Source: Lentinula raphanica (Eukaryota > Basidiomycota > Agaricomycetes > Agaricales > Omphalotaceae). From it: a stretch of DNA of 64,000 bases. Below the pieces are notes generated by a model. The model was not told where the DNA came from and did not search any database. It saw only the letters and a list, made by a program, of their open reading frames with translations. This document shows positions 17,372 through 28,905 of the stretch, one piece after another; position 1 is the stretch's first letter, and every line of letters starts with the position of its first letter. Made by a program: the position numbers and the translations under genes. The DNA lies in assembly GCA_027919835.1 (NCBI GenBank), contig JANVFP010000013.1, positions 992,001 to 1,056,000 of the forward strand. The letters are read 5' to 3'.

Positions 17372-19342
17372 ATGTCCGCAACCACCGTCGTCGAAACTGA
17401 GACTAACATTATTCGCCTCCGTCGAAATGCTCGACGAAGGCTCTCCACCCCCACATTAACAATTCAGACTCACCATATCCACTTCTGCCATCCATTTCCA
17501 CCTTCTCTCGATGCCTTGGACTTATCCACCACTTCTTCACCAGCTCAAATAACTGCTTCTCTCCGATTTCTGGTCCTCTCATACCTGGCCGAACTCGAAC
17601 AGCGAATCGCGCTCATGGCATCCCCAGATCTAGAGAAATGGCAGACAAAAGGAGAACTCACTATTGAGGAAGCAAGACAATGGGCTCGCGAAACTCTCGA
17701 GATGCTCAACTCTCTTCGGGATGATGTTTGCTCCCATTTACCCGACGTTCACCTCTCCGACATCACCGTCGACAAACTCAAATCTCATCTTCCTGATTTC
17801 CCGGATGTTCCCAGTATAAGTGACATGCGTGCACATCTTCCCGACGTTCCCAGCATCAACGAAATGCGCTCTCGCTTGCCTGACTTACCCGATTGCATCT
17901 CCACCAAACTAGACAACGTCCGTACGAAATTTCATGATATAGATTTCCATACACCTCTAGACTATGTTCCGGTTCTTTCTGAACAACTAAAGTCGCTTCA
18001 ATCGCATCTGGCTATGATGGAACTACCTACAGGCTTACCGGGCTCGCATTCTATGCTTACGGATTTTGTGGACTCTTTGCTCTCATCTGAGCTAGTCACT
18101 GATTTCCTCCAGTCTGCGACCCCGGAGGATGATGTGTTCGAGAGAGCAGCGAGAGAAGTCACTCGAGCAGTCAAGCGGTCGTTCGAAGGAGTCCGCCTCA
18201 TCACCTATCACGACCTTCCTGAACCTTGGAAGAATAACTCGTTCGTTACTCAAGGTTATAGGTGTGTTCATCTCCAAGTAAATACTAGTCGCGTACTTAC
18301 GCATCATAGATTTATCCCTATAGAACGTTGGCCGCTCATAATCATGTCTCTATTTGCATTTCACAATGAATTCTGTGAGACTTCCTGCTACCTGAGGTTA
18401 TTACGTCTCTAACTCCAGTCTTGCAGTGAACATACACACACATCTTATACCTGGTCTCTTATGGGCTATCAATTCTATACCCTTCGTTAATCCTTCTGGC
18501 GTCGAGGATCTTCCTGAGGCTTTATTCATGGCTTTTGCTATAATCTGTCTGTTCAGCAGTGCGGTGTGGCACACAATGGCTGGATGTGCACATGGCCCAA
18601 GCATGGAGTTTTGTGCGCGTGTGGACTATGTTGGCATCGGGTGGTGAGTTCATCCCACTCAGTTGATGACGACGCGACTCTAATGTGCAATCGGTTTTTC
18701 TTTTTGTTCAGGTTGATCAGTGCAAGCGTTGGAACGGTTGTGCATTATGGATTTCGAGATCACTCATCCCTTCGAAATACGTTCTTGGTTGGGTGCCTTT
18801 TGACTGGCTTACTTGGAAATGTTTGTCCTTTCATGACGTGGTTCAATGAAGTTCGCTACCGAGTTAGTGGCTCGCTCGTTTTCCTCTATGAATGAAACTG
18901 ATCATATATGTGTTAGGGATGGCGTATCGCATTCTTCCTCTCGCTGGCGTTCTTCTCATTAGCACCCCTAGCCACTATGGCTATTATCTACTCTCCCCGA
19001 GCAATGGCTGCATTCATCTGTAAGACCTTCTTCGTTTCTTTGCTTGTTCGCATCAATAATCCATGGTCACATAGCTCCCGTTGTTCCTTCGCTGATCTCC
19101 TACATCGTTGGACTCGTATTCTACGCCACCCATATACCCGAACGATTCATCTCTGAGAAATGGTCTCGCCACTTAGACAAGATCGGTGGAGGTTCGTTCA
19201 TTCTCCGTGTGTCTTTCGTACGAGTCGCAGGATTCAATATCGTGCTACAGGATCCCATGCTATCTGGCACTGCTTCATCGTGCTTGCAGTTGCGCAGCAC
19301 AAGGCTGCGATTCGGATGATGAAGAGCGGATATGTGTGTTAA
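17372..19342 (+). CDS. PAQR/adiponectin-receptor-type membrane protein, Izh3-like
   Basis: Seven exons: 17,372-18,261, 18,310-18,374, 18,427-18,643, 18,712-18,862, 18,917-19,019, 19,075-19,191 and 19,251-19,342, giving 544 aa. The C-terminal half is a seven-helix PAQR (hemolysin III) domain: IHTHLIPG, SSAVWHTM, ARVDYVGIGWLISAS and the last-helix GGSHAIWH. The WHT, D and HxxxH residues form the zinc site of the family. The ~300-residue N-terminal extension is soluble and helical, with short repeats such as HLPDVPSI. Yeast Izh3 is of very similar length (543 aa) with a long N-terminal extension, so an Izh3-like role in sterol/zinc homeostasis is the best guess. An in-frame upstream start at 17,213 exists but is less likely because it crosses a CT-rich leader. 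Confidence 0.9.
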
Positions 19343-19475
19343 ATGCTTGTGCATGCATCACGGATTGGGTTGGTTTTTACATGGTACATATGGGATAAGG
19401 TGAATAGCGTAAGATTGTACTTCGGAGAACAAACGGCGGTTGGTACATACTTTGAATTGAGATTAGATAAGATAA

Positions 19476-22185
19476 ATGAACCGAACTGCGTCAATGTACC
19501 TGAAGCTCAACTTACTTCGTGTTCTCTATCATGTTCAATTCACCTCGACCGGCCCAGAGGTATGGCGGGGTACAACAGGTCTTGGTGGAAGCTTTGTAGA
19601 CGAAGATCCTCTCGCGAGCTCAGGATATGACGGCCTTGATCCATGGAGTGCAGCGCCCAGTCCTTCCTCCACACCTGCGCCCCCTGCTTACTCGGTATTC
19701 GGCTCTGTGATTGGTATGTGAGAGCGCACATCGAGCATTCGCAGAGTCTTATTGTCTTCATCTCAGCGGATGCAAGTGTACCATTGATATACACCCGTGC
19801 TTTCTCAGCAGTCGATCCTGGAAATACTGGAGAGACCTCCGTGAACTCTCTTTCCAGAGTGCTAGCTACATCTTCTCTTCCTGCATCTACTATTGATAAG
19901 GTGAGGACGGGTATTTGTATCTCAGAATGATCAGGACGACTGACGTTTTCAACTTCTAGATTGTGAACATCGTTAGCTCTAAACCGCGAGTCTCCAAACT
20001 TGAATTCTTTGTTGCCCTGGCTCTAGTTGCCCTCGCGCAGTCTGGAAAAGGTACGCAGATCCAACGCTCTACCAATAACTCCACCTCTCACACAGATTAA
20101 TAGAGGTCAGCATCGAACAAGTAGCAGCATTGTCGTCTCAGAACGACCTGCCTGAACCCTCGCTCGACCTTGATTCTCTGCAACCCTCTGGTTCCTCTAT
20201 TCCCACACCTTCCTCAAATTATATGCAAACGCCTACCGTTCACTCTCCAACGCCTCATTACACTCCTGATGACCCATGGGACACGACCACAAGATACATC
20301 TCTCCACCCTCAAATATGAGCGGCTTTGATTCATCAAGTCGTGGAATCGGAAACATAGGTTTCGATTCGGGCTTTGTATCTACGGTCACTGGAACAGGCC
20401 TTGCCAGAGAGTGGTGGAAGAACCAGAAGACTGTCTCTGTTACCATCCAAGGCCAGCAGGGGTTCATATTGAATCGATACACAGTTTATCAGATTTCGTC
20501 AGAAGTATGTCCTCTGACTTTCTATCTCTCCAAATGCGTAACCTAAGATCTGAACAGAGAGGTCCGTCTGTAATACGAAGATATTCGGAATTTGTTTTCC
20601 TCTGGGATTGCCTGTACCGACGCTATCCTTTCCGACTATTTCCTGCTCTTCCACCCAAGCGAATTGGACGTGCGTCTAAAGAGCCCTGTACTGAGGAGTG
20701 ATCTCATATATAGCCTTGTTATCAGCGGACGAATACTTCCTCGAGCAAAGAAGGTGAGCTTAATTGAACCTAACTCTGCTCCATATATTCACCTCGGAAT
20801 GAAGGAGGGGCTTAGCAAGATGTCTTAACTATGTGATGTAAGGTCCCTATCTTGAGTTTCGACCAGCCAACACATTCTTTTACATAGAAATCATCCCATC
20901 ATCAAAGACGATGGTGTACTCTCCGTGTTTCTCTCCGAAAGCTCGTTCGAGGAATGGCGAAGACATGCTTCAATATCTCTTGACGAGGAGTCTGCCAGCA
21001 AACGAATTGACCGCGCAGAGGAGATGAGCATACCCAGTGATCTAGAAGATAAAATCACGTATGTTATCTTATGTATCCCGCAGAGTCAACATTTTTCGAT
21101 AGCTGCTGAAAACCTTCTCATGTAGAACGATTCGACGTCGCATAAATCCTCTGATTGAACAATGGCAGCGCATCTGCATACTGGCAGAAAGAATTATCAA
21201 GAGACGTGAAGCCGCAGCGGTACGGATGTCTTCCCCATTCAGGCGTCCCTTCATACCGGCTCATCTTCTACCTTTACTTACTCCTTCTCGACGTTCATTG
21301 GATTCTTCATCTCTCACGTCTTCCGCGGCGTTCTCGGTATCTGGAAACTCTGGGATGACTATTGCTTCTACATCGACCACCTCGAATCACCTTATGGCCG
21401 CCTTCATGAACGCGGTTTCCCTGGATCTCCAGGGTGATTTATCCAGACTGACTAACACCTTACGGGCGGTCGTCGAAGTCAACGATCCATGTTGGCGGGG
21501 AGACGAGTGTGAACTGTCAAGTGGCGTTAGAACAGGACTGGAGCAGCTTGCTTTTCGCTGCCAAAGGCATTCAGAACTTTCAGAAAATCGCGTATGCTCT
21601 TTCCCTCGTAGTACATGCGGTTATCTTCTCTGATGGATTGCACCTAGACTCGTACTTTGTTGGATACCACACTTGAGGCTGTCAAGGTAAGTAAGACGTA
21701 CCTTGTTAAGGATTCATCTGTATACCAAATTTCACAGAGTCAACGGGATCTCTACATAGCTGTCCGTGACTTGTTCATTCGCCATGACCGATTGTCCCTC
21801 GATCAGGTCGAACGCCTAAAAAAACGCGTTGAAACCACATCAGTGAAACTCGATGGTATCAAGGCAGCACAGAAAGAAGGTTGGCAGGATGAAGCCGATA
21901 AACTGGTCGCTGCCATTGAGAAAGATCAAGCAACGATTGCCGCCCAACTCAGTCGGAGAGTATTCATTCGCGCTTGGTTAGTCCTCAGATAATTGTAGTG
22001 TTTCCGCTACTTACATACCATGTAGCCTATGGCATGAGCTTCGCGTCATACTACACAACCGGGAGAACACTCTTCTAACGGTCATGACGCAATCATTCAG
22101 TCGTGAAGAGCAGATTTACGCAGAAGCGGTTTCGAATAATTGGGCGTCTCTTGTGGAAGCTGTAGAAAGCATGCCTTTCGATTGA
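19476..22185 (+). CDS. MVP1: Sorting nexin Mvp1 (SNX8-type, PX-BAR)
   Basis: About 12 exons: to 19,713, 19,767-19,900, 19,960-20,050, 20,104-20,504, 20,558-20,669, 20,726-20,753, 20,805-20,837, 20,888-21,058, 21,126-21,591, 21,648-21,686, 21,738-21,976 and 22,026-22,185. An N-terminal EH-like segment (VPLIYTRAFSAVDPG) is followed by a Ser/Pro linker. The PX domain runs from SVTIQGQQG to CLNYV, with RRYSEF as the phosphoinositide-binding motif. A C-terminal BAR-like helical region follows (SQRDLYIAVRDLFIRHDRLSLD). Mvp1 acts in retromer-linked endosome-to-Golgi or vacuolar sorting. The first exon's start is uncertain: an ATG at about 19,530 would give a family-like MFNSPRPAQR opening but is out of frame with DEDPLASS. 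Confidence 0.88.
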
Positions 22186-23536
22186 GTGGTTCATCTTTGG
22201 ACTCGGATTGGATTATGTATCTCATGTTTTGATACCCTGCACCAATGCTTTTGGATTAATCTACTCAAATTATACCTTCAAACTGTGCGCTCAACAATCG
22301 GGAGCTGACTGCTTCACTGCATCGAAATTACTGGGCTCACCGTTTATTCAACGCTAGATTACATCTTAATCTCGATGGGTACTACCTGCCTCTTGTGCAG
22401 ATGAAATCTCATCAAGGCTCGGAATCCATCATATACAGGGAGGAGTTTCTGCTGTGCCTTTCATCTATAGCTGAAGATAAAGATAACGAATTTTGACACT
22501 GGTGACTGAATCCCTCGGTGAGCTTGTTTTCTCTTCCAATGCCGGGGTAATAATCTCATAGTGCCGCATGAGGCCGCATGCCAATCGTTTTACAGAGAAA
22601 GCATTGCCAACAGATTAACGGTATGTTCATTGATTATTGAATTGAACCTCTCCCGACTTGCCCTAAAGAGGTAGGCTATCTCTCATATCTTCTTCCTGTA
22701 CATTGTATCATGATCATGACGGATAGATGGATTGATGAACGAAATTGAGTCCAACATGTGGAGTCCCGTCACCAGGCCTAGGTCGGAAAAACCGTCCTTC
22801 TTGGATTTCTCAGTCATTCAGCGTGTAACGCTTCTCAGTGATTGGAATGTATAGCAAACGTATTTCTTACTGACCCCTTGTCGGAACTTTGAAATTTTCG
22901 TGATAAGCGCCGATAATGCATCATAAGGGCCATAATGCAACCTGCCGTCGTAAGGTTACATAAGGAAACAGTCGTGTTCCGAAGACAGCGCCTCTTCGGA
23001 AGACCACCGGCATTGCAAGGTCTTACAAAGCATTCCGGTAACCCGAAGCGCTTATAATACCCTCCGATTTCCCGAAGCGCTTATAATGCCTTCCGATACC
23101 CTCCGCATACTTAGGGTCATTTACAAGGCGAAAAAAGAAATTCAGGTATATTTTAAGACCTGTGTAATTATTGTTGCTTCACTACATTCTTACTATACTT
23201 ATCATACAACTGTACTATACTCAATATTCACATTATTTACTTAGCATTTATTATTATACACTACTTGCTCTTACAAGGTTATTATTATACACTACTTGCT
23301 CTTACAAGGATTCGAACTATTGACGTTGCGCTTATATACATACTTACACTATAAACTCAGAAGGGCATACTTTCCACTTAGTTATTGGGCTATAACTTAC
23401 TGAAGGATCTAGCTCTATATAATGGCATCTGATTGGCTCAGTATTCAAATGTATGTACAAAATCGTGTAGCTGCATTTACAGAGACTGGATAGCTATTAT
23501 GGGGATTCAAGTTGGGGGATATGCAAAATATGAGTG
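22186..23536. other. Intergenic region and left end of the Plavaka-type transposon
   Basis: No gene. 22,186-22,870 reads as host sequence after MVP1. From about 22,879 (TGTCGGA) onward there are short subterminal repeats: CGATAATGCATCATAAGG, GGCCATAATGC, and CCCGAAGCGCTTATAAT twice. A similar vocabulary of ATAATGC/GCCGTTAT repeats lies at 32.5-32.67 kb. Confidence 0.45.
23248..23309. repeat. 31-bp tandem duplication
   Basis: Two identical copies of a 31-bp unit beginning TTATTATTATACACTACTTG, back to back (23,248-23,278 and 23,279-23,309). Confidence 0.9.
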
Positions 23537-25293
23537 TCACTTTCGCTTCCGAGGCTTTGGCTTGGGGCGGGTATCAGTAGTTCTCTGGACAGCATCTTGC
23601 GTTACAACCTCATGATCTGTAGTATGAGCTGATTTCCCTCTACCGCGGCCCCTACGAGTAATGCGAGGCTCATGACCTGCAGCTGGCAACGGATCGACTT
23701 CAGGATCGATGGCTCCAGGATCGATATGTTGACTTTTGTCTGCAGGACTGGTATCAGTTGGACCCGGCGCATCAGAAAGGTCAGAGTCGTCGAGGCTGTC
23801 AATGTATTGGATGGCATCAGATGGTGCCGCCGGAGCTGCTGAATGGACCGATGGACCAGATGTAGCTGCTGAGCATGAGCATCAGATAATGTATATCCAA
23901 AATGAACTGAACTCACGTTGTGAAAGTGTGACCCTTTGTAGCGCTTCCGCCATGTCGTTCAAATCCGAATCATCGCCATCAGACTCGTTAGCTGCAGTGG
24001 AAAGGCCAGTGGCAGACATAGCTCGATCCTTGAAAACTCGGTGGTTCCAGAATGCAAGGAGCTCTTTGTAATACTGGGTGTGTTCAGCATTTTTGAGAAG
24101 GCGAAGGATTTTGTAGAATTGAAGGTAATATGGGATCCTTGATACAGCACCCTCTTCCATGAACTCGGTGTCCTCTGAAATGAGGTATTTTGCCTAGAAA
24201 ATCTCATTGTCAGCATATTGTTGGAAACTCGCTCAGGTACTTACAACAATCACAGCGAATGCGATCATGGAGTTATTGACATGATCGGCACCCCATTTAG
24301 ACCCAACTAACCGATTCTCGTAGTTAAATCTTGTCGCGGTCAACGATTGCTTGCCCCAGAGCATGAGACGGAGTACCTACATCATATTGTAGTTAGAGCA
24401 AGAGTCCAACGAAAGAAAAGGCGTACATTGGTGAGCGCATCTACCATAAATAATTGCTTGGAATCCTTTTTCAGGTTTGGGTAATAGAGTGGGATCAGAG
24501 TTTTTGGACGTTGTTCGCCGGGGAAAAGAAATAGTTTTTGAAATTCAGGTGACTCTTTCCTCTGTGCTCCAGCATTACGAGCCCATAGATTTGCTGGAAG
24601 GCTCAATGAGGCGAATACAATGGGGGCTGAGGCTTGAACATTATGGATCGACGTGCTTCGTGAAGCATTCACTTCCTTGATGAACTACAGAAAGTATATT
24701 AGACCATTGATGAGTCTCGCGCATATGTAGTCAATTCCTGTCTTACCGCCTCTCGAAATGGAACATACTCTTTTGCTTGCTCAAGTAGCTGTTTCTCGCC
24801 ACCAAGGTACTCATGAAGCTCCTTGATTCCCCCCACCTTATATGTCTCGAATGACTCGAATCGTGCAATAGACTGAGGGTGCGGTGAGTCTTCTGGTGTC
24901 GGAACCATAAAGTAGGCAGGAGAGCACCACGGCCCTATGAAAACCGCATACTTCTTTCCCAGCAGCGTGATTTTATCGTAGTTCAGAAGATTATCTGCGC
25001 GTTTTTTCTTACGGCTTTTCCCCCCTTTGTTCTTCAAAAATCGTATTTGAGCTCTAGCTTCGGAGAGTTCAGCGCGAAGCTTCTTGGTGTGTTCCAAAAG
25101 GTCCTGAGTGTGTTCATGTGCGTGGTCTAATGCCTGATCAAATTTCAACATGAACGACAAGAGTTACTTCGAGAGCAGAAATCATAAATACCTTTCGAAA
25201 ATCATTGAGTGTTGGGTTCGTGGTTGGAATGGTATAAGGAGTATAAACTGGCTCGTCGTAGCGTTCAGAAGATTCAGACTCTGTTTCGCTCAT
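23537..25293 (-). CDS. Transposon-associated orphan resembling DUF6698 proteins
   Basis: Starts at MSETESESSERYDEP (25,293). A first intron (gtattt...gatcag) joins NDFRK to ALDHAHEH, giving an N-terminal coiled coil (about residues 35-75) and a basic patch GKSRKKKR. The central region contains LNYDKITLLGKKYAVFIG and KEYVPFREAV. The C-terminal domain contains LRLMLWGKQSLT, NRLVGSKWGADHVNNSMIAFAV and LLAFWNHRVF. This order (GxKWG, then SMIAFA, then FWNxxxF) recalls the DUF6698 family multiplied in agaricomycete genomes; the assignment is from memory. The tail is acidic, then basic (RRGRGRGK ... KPKPRKRK), suggesting nuclear location. Exon ends between 23.9 and 24.7 kb are approximate. Same strand as the transposase, so likely cargo of the same element. 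Confidence 0.55.
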
Positions 25294-27469
25294 GACTTGA
25301 CAATGGTGAAGGTTCAAGTTCAAGTGTGTGTGTGCATGTATGCATCGAATCAGCGGCGCCCCAAGTTTAAACATGATCTGAACGTAAAAAGTCAGGTTTC
25401 AAGAGCAGCCAATTTAGTTCTACATACTACAGATAGTACTTCGCCACAGAATGGAATATTGCCCAGCAATATCCACAACGTGCAAGCAGTAGGATACTGC
25501 TCACTCATTAGTAAATGACCCATCTGAAGGGTTACATGCATGGTCAACAACCTACTCCGATTCTCCAGCATAAGTTGTATAGTAGTACCAGATCAACACT
25601 TGTCGAAGCCTTCGTGAGCATTAAATTTGAGATTAGACAAGTTTGAGCAAGGAGAAGGGCCTTCGAAAAGCAGGAGACGAGAATATGGGATTTGGGAGGT
25701 GACGAATGTGGAGCGCTTCATACATTATGAGATAACAGTTACAGAGAAACACAAGGAGAAGCAACGCACTTGCAGCAAAATGCGAATCCAAACGATCTTT
25801 CCAGTGGCATCAAGACTATCTAGGTCAAAGGGGTGGAGCTCTATCCGCTGATGTTAAGGGGTACATATGAATACCATAATCTGGCTTGTCGTAGAATGAA
25901 CCATACGTATTTCGATTGGACCACAAAACATAGAAAGACTCTATGAAATGTTGAGACCCATGTTGAATTCTTGGGTCCTGCTGATTCATTGAGCGCGCGG
26001 AATAAAGAGGTCCAAAGAGGGTAGCAGTGAGAGACCGTGGATGAGACAATTCATTTGGGCGTGCTTGTCACTCTCTTTCTCATTTTGCATAGCCTTGTCG
26101 GTTGTTTCGCCGATACCGCGTTGTGGTCAGTTCGCCCGGACGATTTGGCACATACATGTGAACAACCGAACGTAGCACCAAGAAGAGGTTACAATTTGAA
26201 AACACGAGACTGGCGAGTGCCGACATCAGAGAACGATATATCATGAATAATTGTGTGCTTACCACCTCAGGATCTTCGTAAAGCCTATGTTGCGCTTTGA
26301 GACACTTTGTGAGGATGTAGCTTTATCATTTGCAGCCCTCAGCACTTTGGAATGAATCCCGCATGAGTATGATCAGCGGCGGAAGGCCAGTGATGGGGAG
26401 TTGGGATTCGCGGGTCACTGAAGTGGGGGGTTGGGCCTGCGTGGTTAAGGTTAGCTACTGCTCAAAGTTTGGGCATGACCTGCATGTTTGGGTCTGGCCG
26501 GGATTTGGGGTATTTGTTCTGTCAGGGTTGACGTCCTGGCGAGAACGCTCTATGCCCCAACAAAACTGCCTCAAATGACAGGTCATTATGGCCCAATGCA
26601 CGCAGGTTGCTGAGGGGGTAGTGTGAATGTGGCGCTTACCTATTTCCAGCATCAGCAGGGCGCAGATGGTCCGCGTTCAACGTCTGGCCATTGATTTTCC
26701 AGACAACTCTCACAACTCTCTGCGTCCTATCTCTCAACAGCTGCATTCCACTGAAACACTTCGTGGATCTACATCCAACGTCCAAAACGTGTTGGTAGCC
26801 TGTTTACGCGTATTCATTGAACGAATCGGATTCACCGACGGTGCAGATGAGAGGACCACAAGCCCCGTCAACCAAGAACTCGACTGGACGGGCCTTTCCT
26901 TGTCAATCGATGATAACCTGCTATGACGAAGATGTAGAGCAGTGTTTTGTCACGGATCTTCGTCGAATAGATTGTTGTCTTGGGTGAGAACGGAAGAGGT
27001 GGAGACCGGGAGGCATGAGATTCCGGGTTGGAATTGTAGGGTCGGTTCTGAGAAGGGGTTTGGGTTTGAAAGAGGGAGAACATGGGAAAAAGGGGGAGCG
27101 AGGTGATGAGGAGGGCATGGTTGATATCTGTGATGAGTTCAGCCAAAGTTGTTCGCCTCTTCAACCTTCGACTTAGCCCACACTACATGTTCATTGGGCT
27201 GCCGCTTCTGCCTCACGAATGTAACGGCACATCTTGCGAATTTTGGTTGAATCGACGCTATATTAGAGCCGAGGTTTTGTCTTCGTGAGAGGTACAAATC
27301 CTCAACATGGATGTAAGATGCACAGAGGTCTCCCATACATGGAACGACGATATTGCCGCCGATTGAGGAAAGCAGGTGCAAATGGGTGGGCAAGATGGAC
27401 AGAACTAGCGAAGAGATGACCTATGCCTTGTAAGGGGTTGGAGAGATGGACAAAGAAGACTTGGGTTCT

Positions 27470-27618
27470 CGTTTGAAGATGGAGTCGGAGGTCTCGACTC
27501 GTTTGAAGATGGAGTCGGAGGTCTCGACTCGTTTGAAGATGGAGTCGGAGGTCTCGACTCGTTTGAAGACGGAGTTGGAGGTCTCGACTCGTTTGAAGAT
27601 GGACTCGGAGGTCTCAAT
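27470..27618. repeat. 30-bp minisatellite, five copies
   Basis: The unit GATGGAGTCGGAGGTCTCGA plus CTCGTTTGAA is repeated about five times with few changes. Because the unit is a multiple of three, one minus-strand frame stays open and would read SRPPTPSSNE repeatedly. Whether it is translated is unknown. Confidence 0.9.
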
Positions 27619-27899
27619 TCATTGTCGATTCTTCTGAACGTCGCCACTAGAGACACGCCGCCTATGGATTTGCTTCTTGCCCCCTTTCTATATCACCCAC
27701 ATTGACGGTGTATCCTCACTCTGCGGCTTTTCTCTTGAAGTATTGGTGGAACTCCTCTGGAGTCCACTCGTTTTGATGGTTGATGTGTCAGAGAGGTTGT
27801 TCGTCAATTGGAGCAAAGAAGGGGTGAAATGGGAGGTACAGATGCTGTGAAAATTGAGAATGAGTACATGTATATGTAGCACATCAAGAGGCGGAATAC

Positions 27900-28370
27900 T
27901 TACACTTCAGAACTGACAGTAGATTCTGTGCCTACGAATTCTTCGTCGATTGTATCTAAACCACCCTGCCTAAGCTTTGCTGTTATCTCCTCCCAACGTA
28001 CGTTCTCTCGACTTGCTCTATGCCTCCGAGGATGGAAAGAATCAACTCCTATCATAGGCGGCGTAATCGTCTGTGCAGCAAACACCATATCTCGATTGGT
28101 TATATTGAGTCCATTGAGGTGGGTTACGTGTAGGGTTGGGATTGGATTAGAGGGGGTAATGTAGAGGTTGGTTGGGGATATTACAAAGGAAATTTGGGGA
28201 ATTTCTTGGGTATAACATAAGGCAAGGATTGCGGAGGTGCTGGAAGCCAAGGTGAAGGGACACTGAAGACAAAGAGAAGTTGGCCTGTGCCACAACTGAT
28301 ATCGAGTACCTGCAACGCACACTTGAGTGTTCTGTAATGTATACTGATAGAATGAATCGTACATATAATA
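27900..28370 (-). pseudogene. Possible methyltransferase-like fragment
   Basis: One minus-strand frame contains VLDISCGTGQ, which resembles SAM-binding motif I (VLDxGCGTG). A neighbouring frame runs on with ENVRWEEITAKLRQGGL. The two lie in different frames and I cannot build an intact fold, so this is at most a decayed or partly spliced remnant. A chance motif match is possible. Confidence 0.25.
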
Positions 28371-28439
28371 CGTTCTCTCGTCTCAAAACGTCGAGAGTTC
28401 AAAAGGTCCGGAAGAGTTTGTGTCTGTGAGCATATCTAT

Positions 28440-28545
28440 CCAGTTGGAGTGAAGATGAAGACGTCCAGTGAGCGGTTGGAGCGAAGATGAAGACGTCGAG
28501 TGAGCGGTTGGAGCGAAGACAAAGATGTCGAACGAGTGGTTGAAA
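28440..28545. repeat. 32-bp minisatellite, about three copies
   Basis: The unit GTTGGAGCGAAGATGAAGAC plus GTCGAGTGAGCG is repeated three times, then degenerates. The unit is not a multiple of three, so it is unlikely to be coding. Confidence 0.85.
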
Positions 28546-28905
28546 GATAATCGCGTCGAGGCTGCATGTTTCCATATAGCACATCCAGCTTCGAGAGGCG
28601 GAATACCTCAGCCTGTGCAATGGAGACACAGATGAGTTGAACGTTGATGCAGATGAGTAGCACAGTCAGACTCGGTCATTGACATCGACGGTCGAAAGCA
28701 ACTTATGAAGTCACATGTACAAAATATTCATCGTCCACACGAACACGTCGCCGCTGTTGCCGTTTACTCTTCAACAACTGAAGACAGCTAGGGAGATTTA
28801 GCGGCAGCTAGCCAGATTAAGCCTCGAAGTCAGGCCTCACTCTCAATCGTGATTAGAAGCGCATACAGTTTCATTGTGCTCCAAAAATCAAACCCAGATA
28901 GTCCA

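Larger units (their letters stand above)
25294..28905. other. Mostly non-coding, degenerate interior of the transposon
   Basis: Scattered short open frames on both strands show no protein family I can support, apart from a methyltransferase-like fragment near 27.9-28.4 kb. Two coding-like minisatellites are present (27.47-27.62 and 28.44-28.54 kb). Confidence 0.4.

Noticed and set aside
27900..28370. Functional methyltransferase gene
   Set aside because: Motif I-like text exists but downstream motifs lie in other frames and no intact fold can be assembled.
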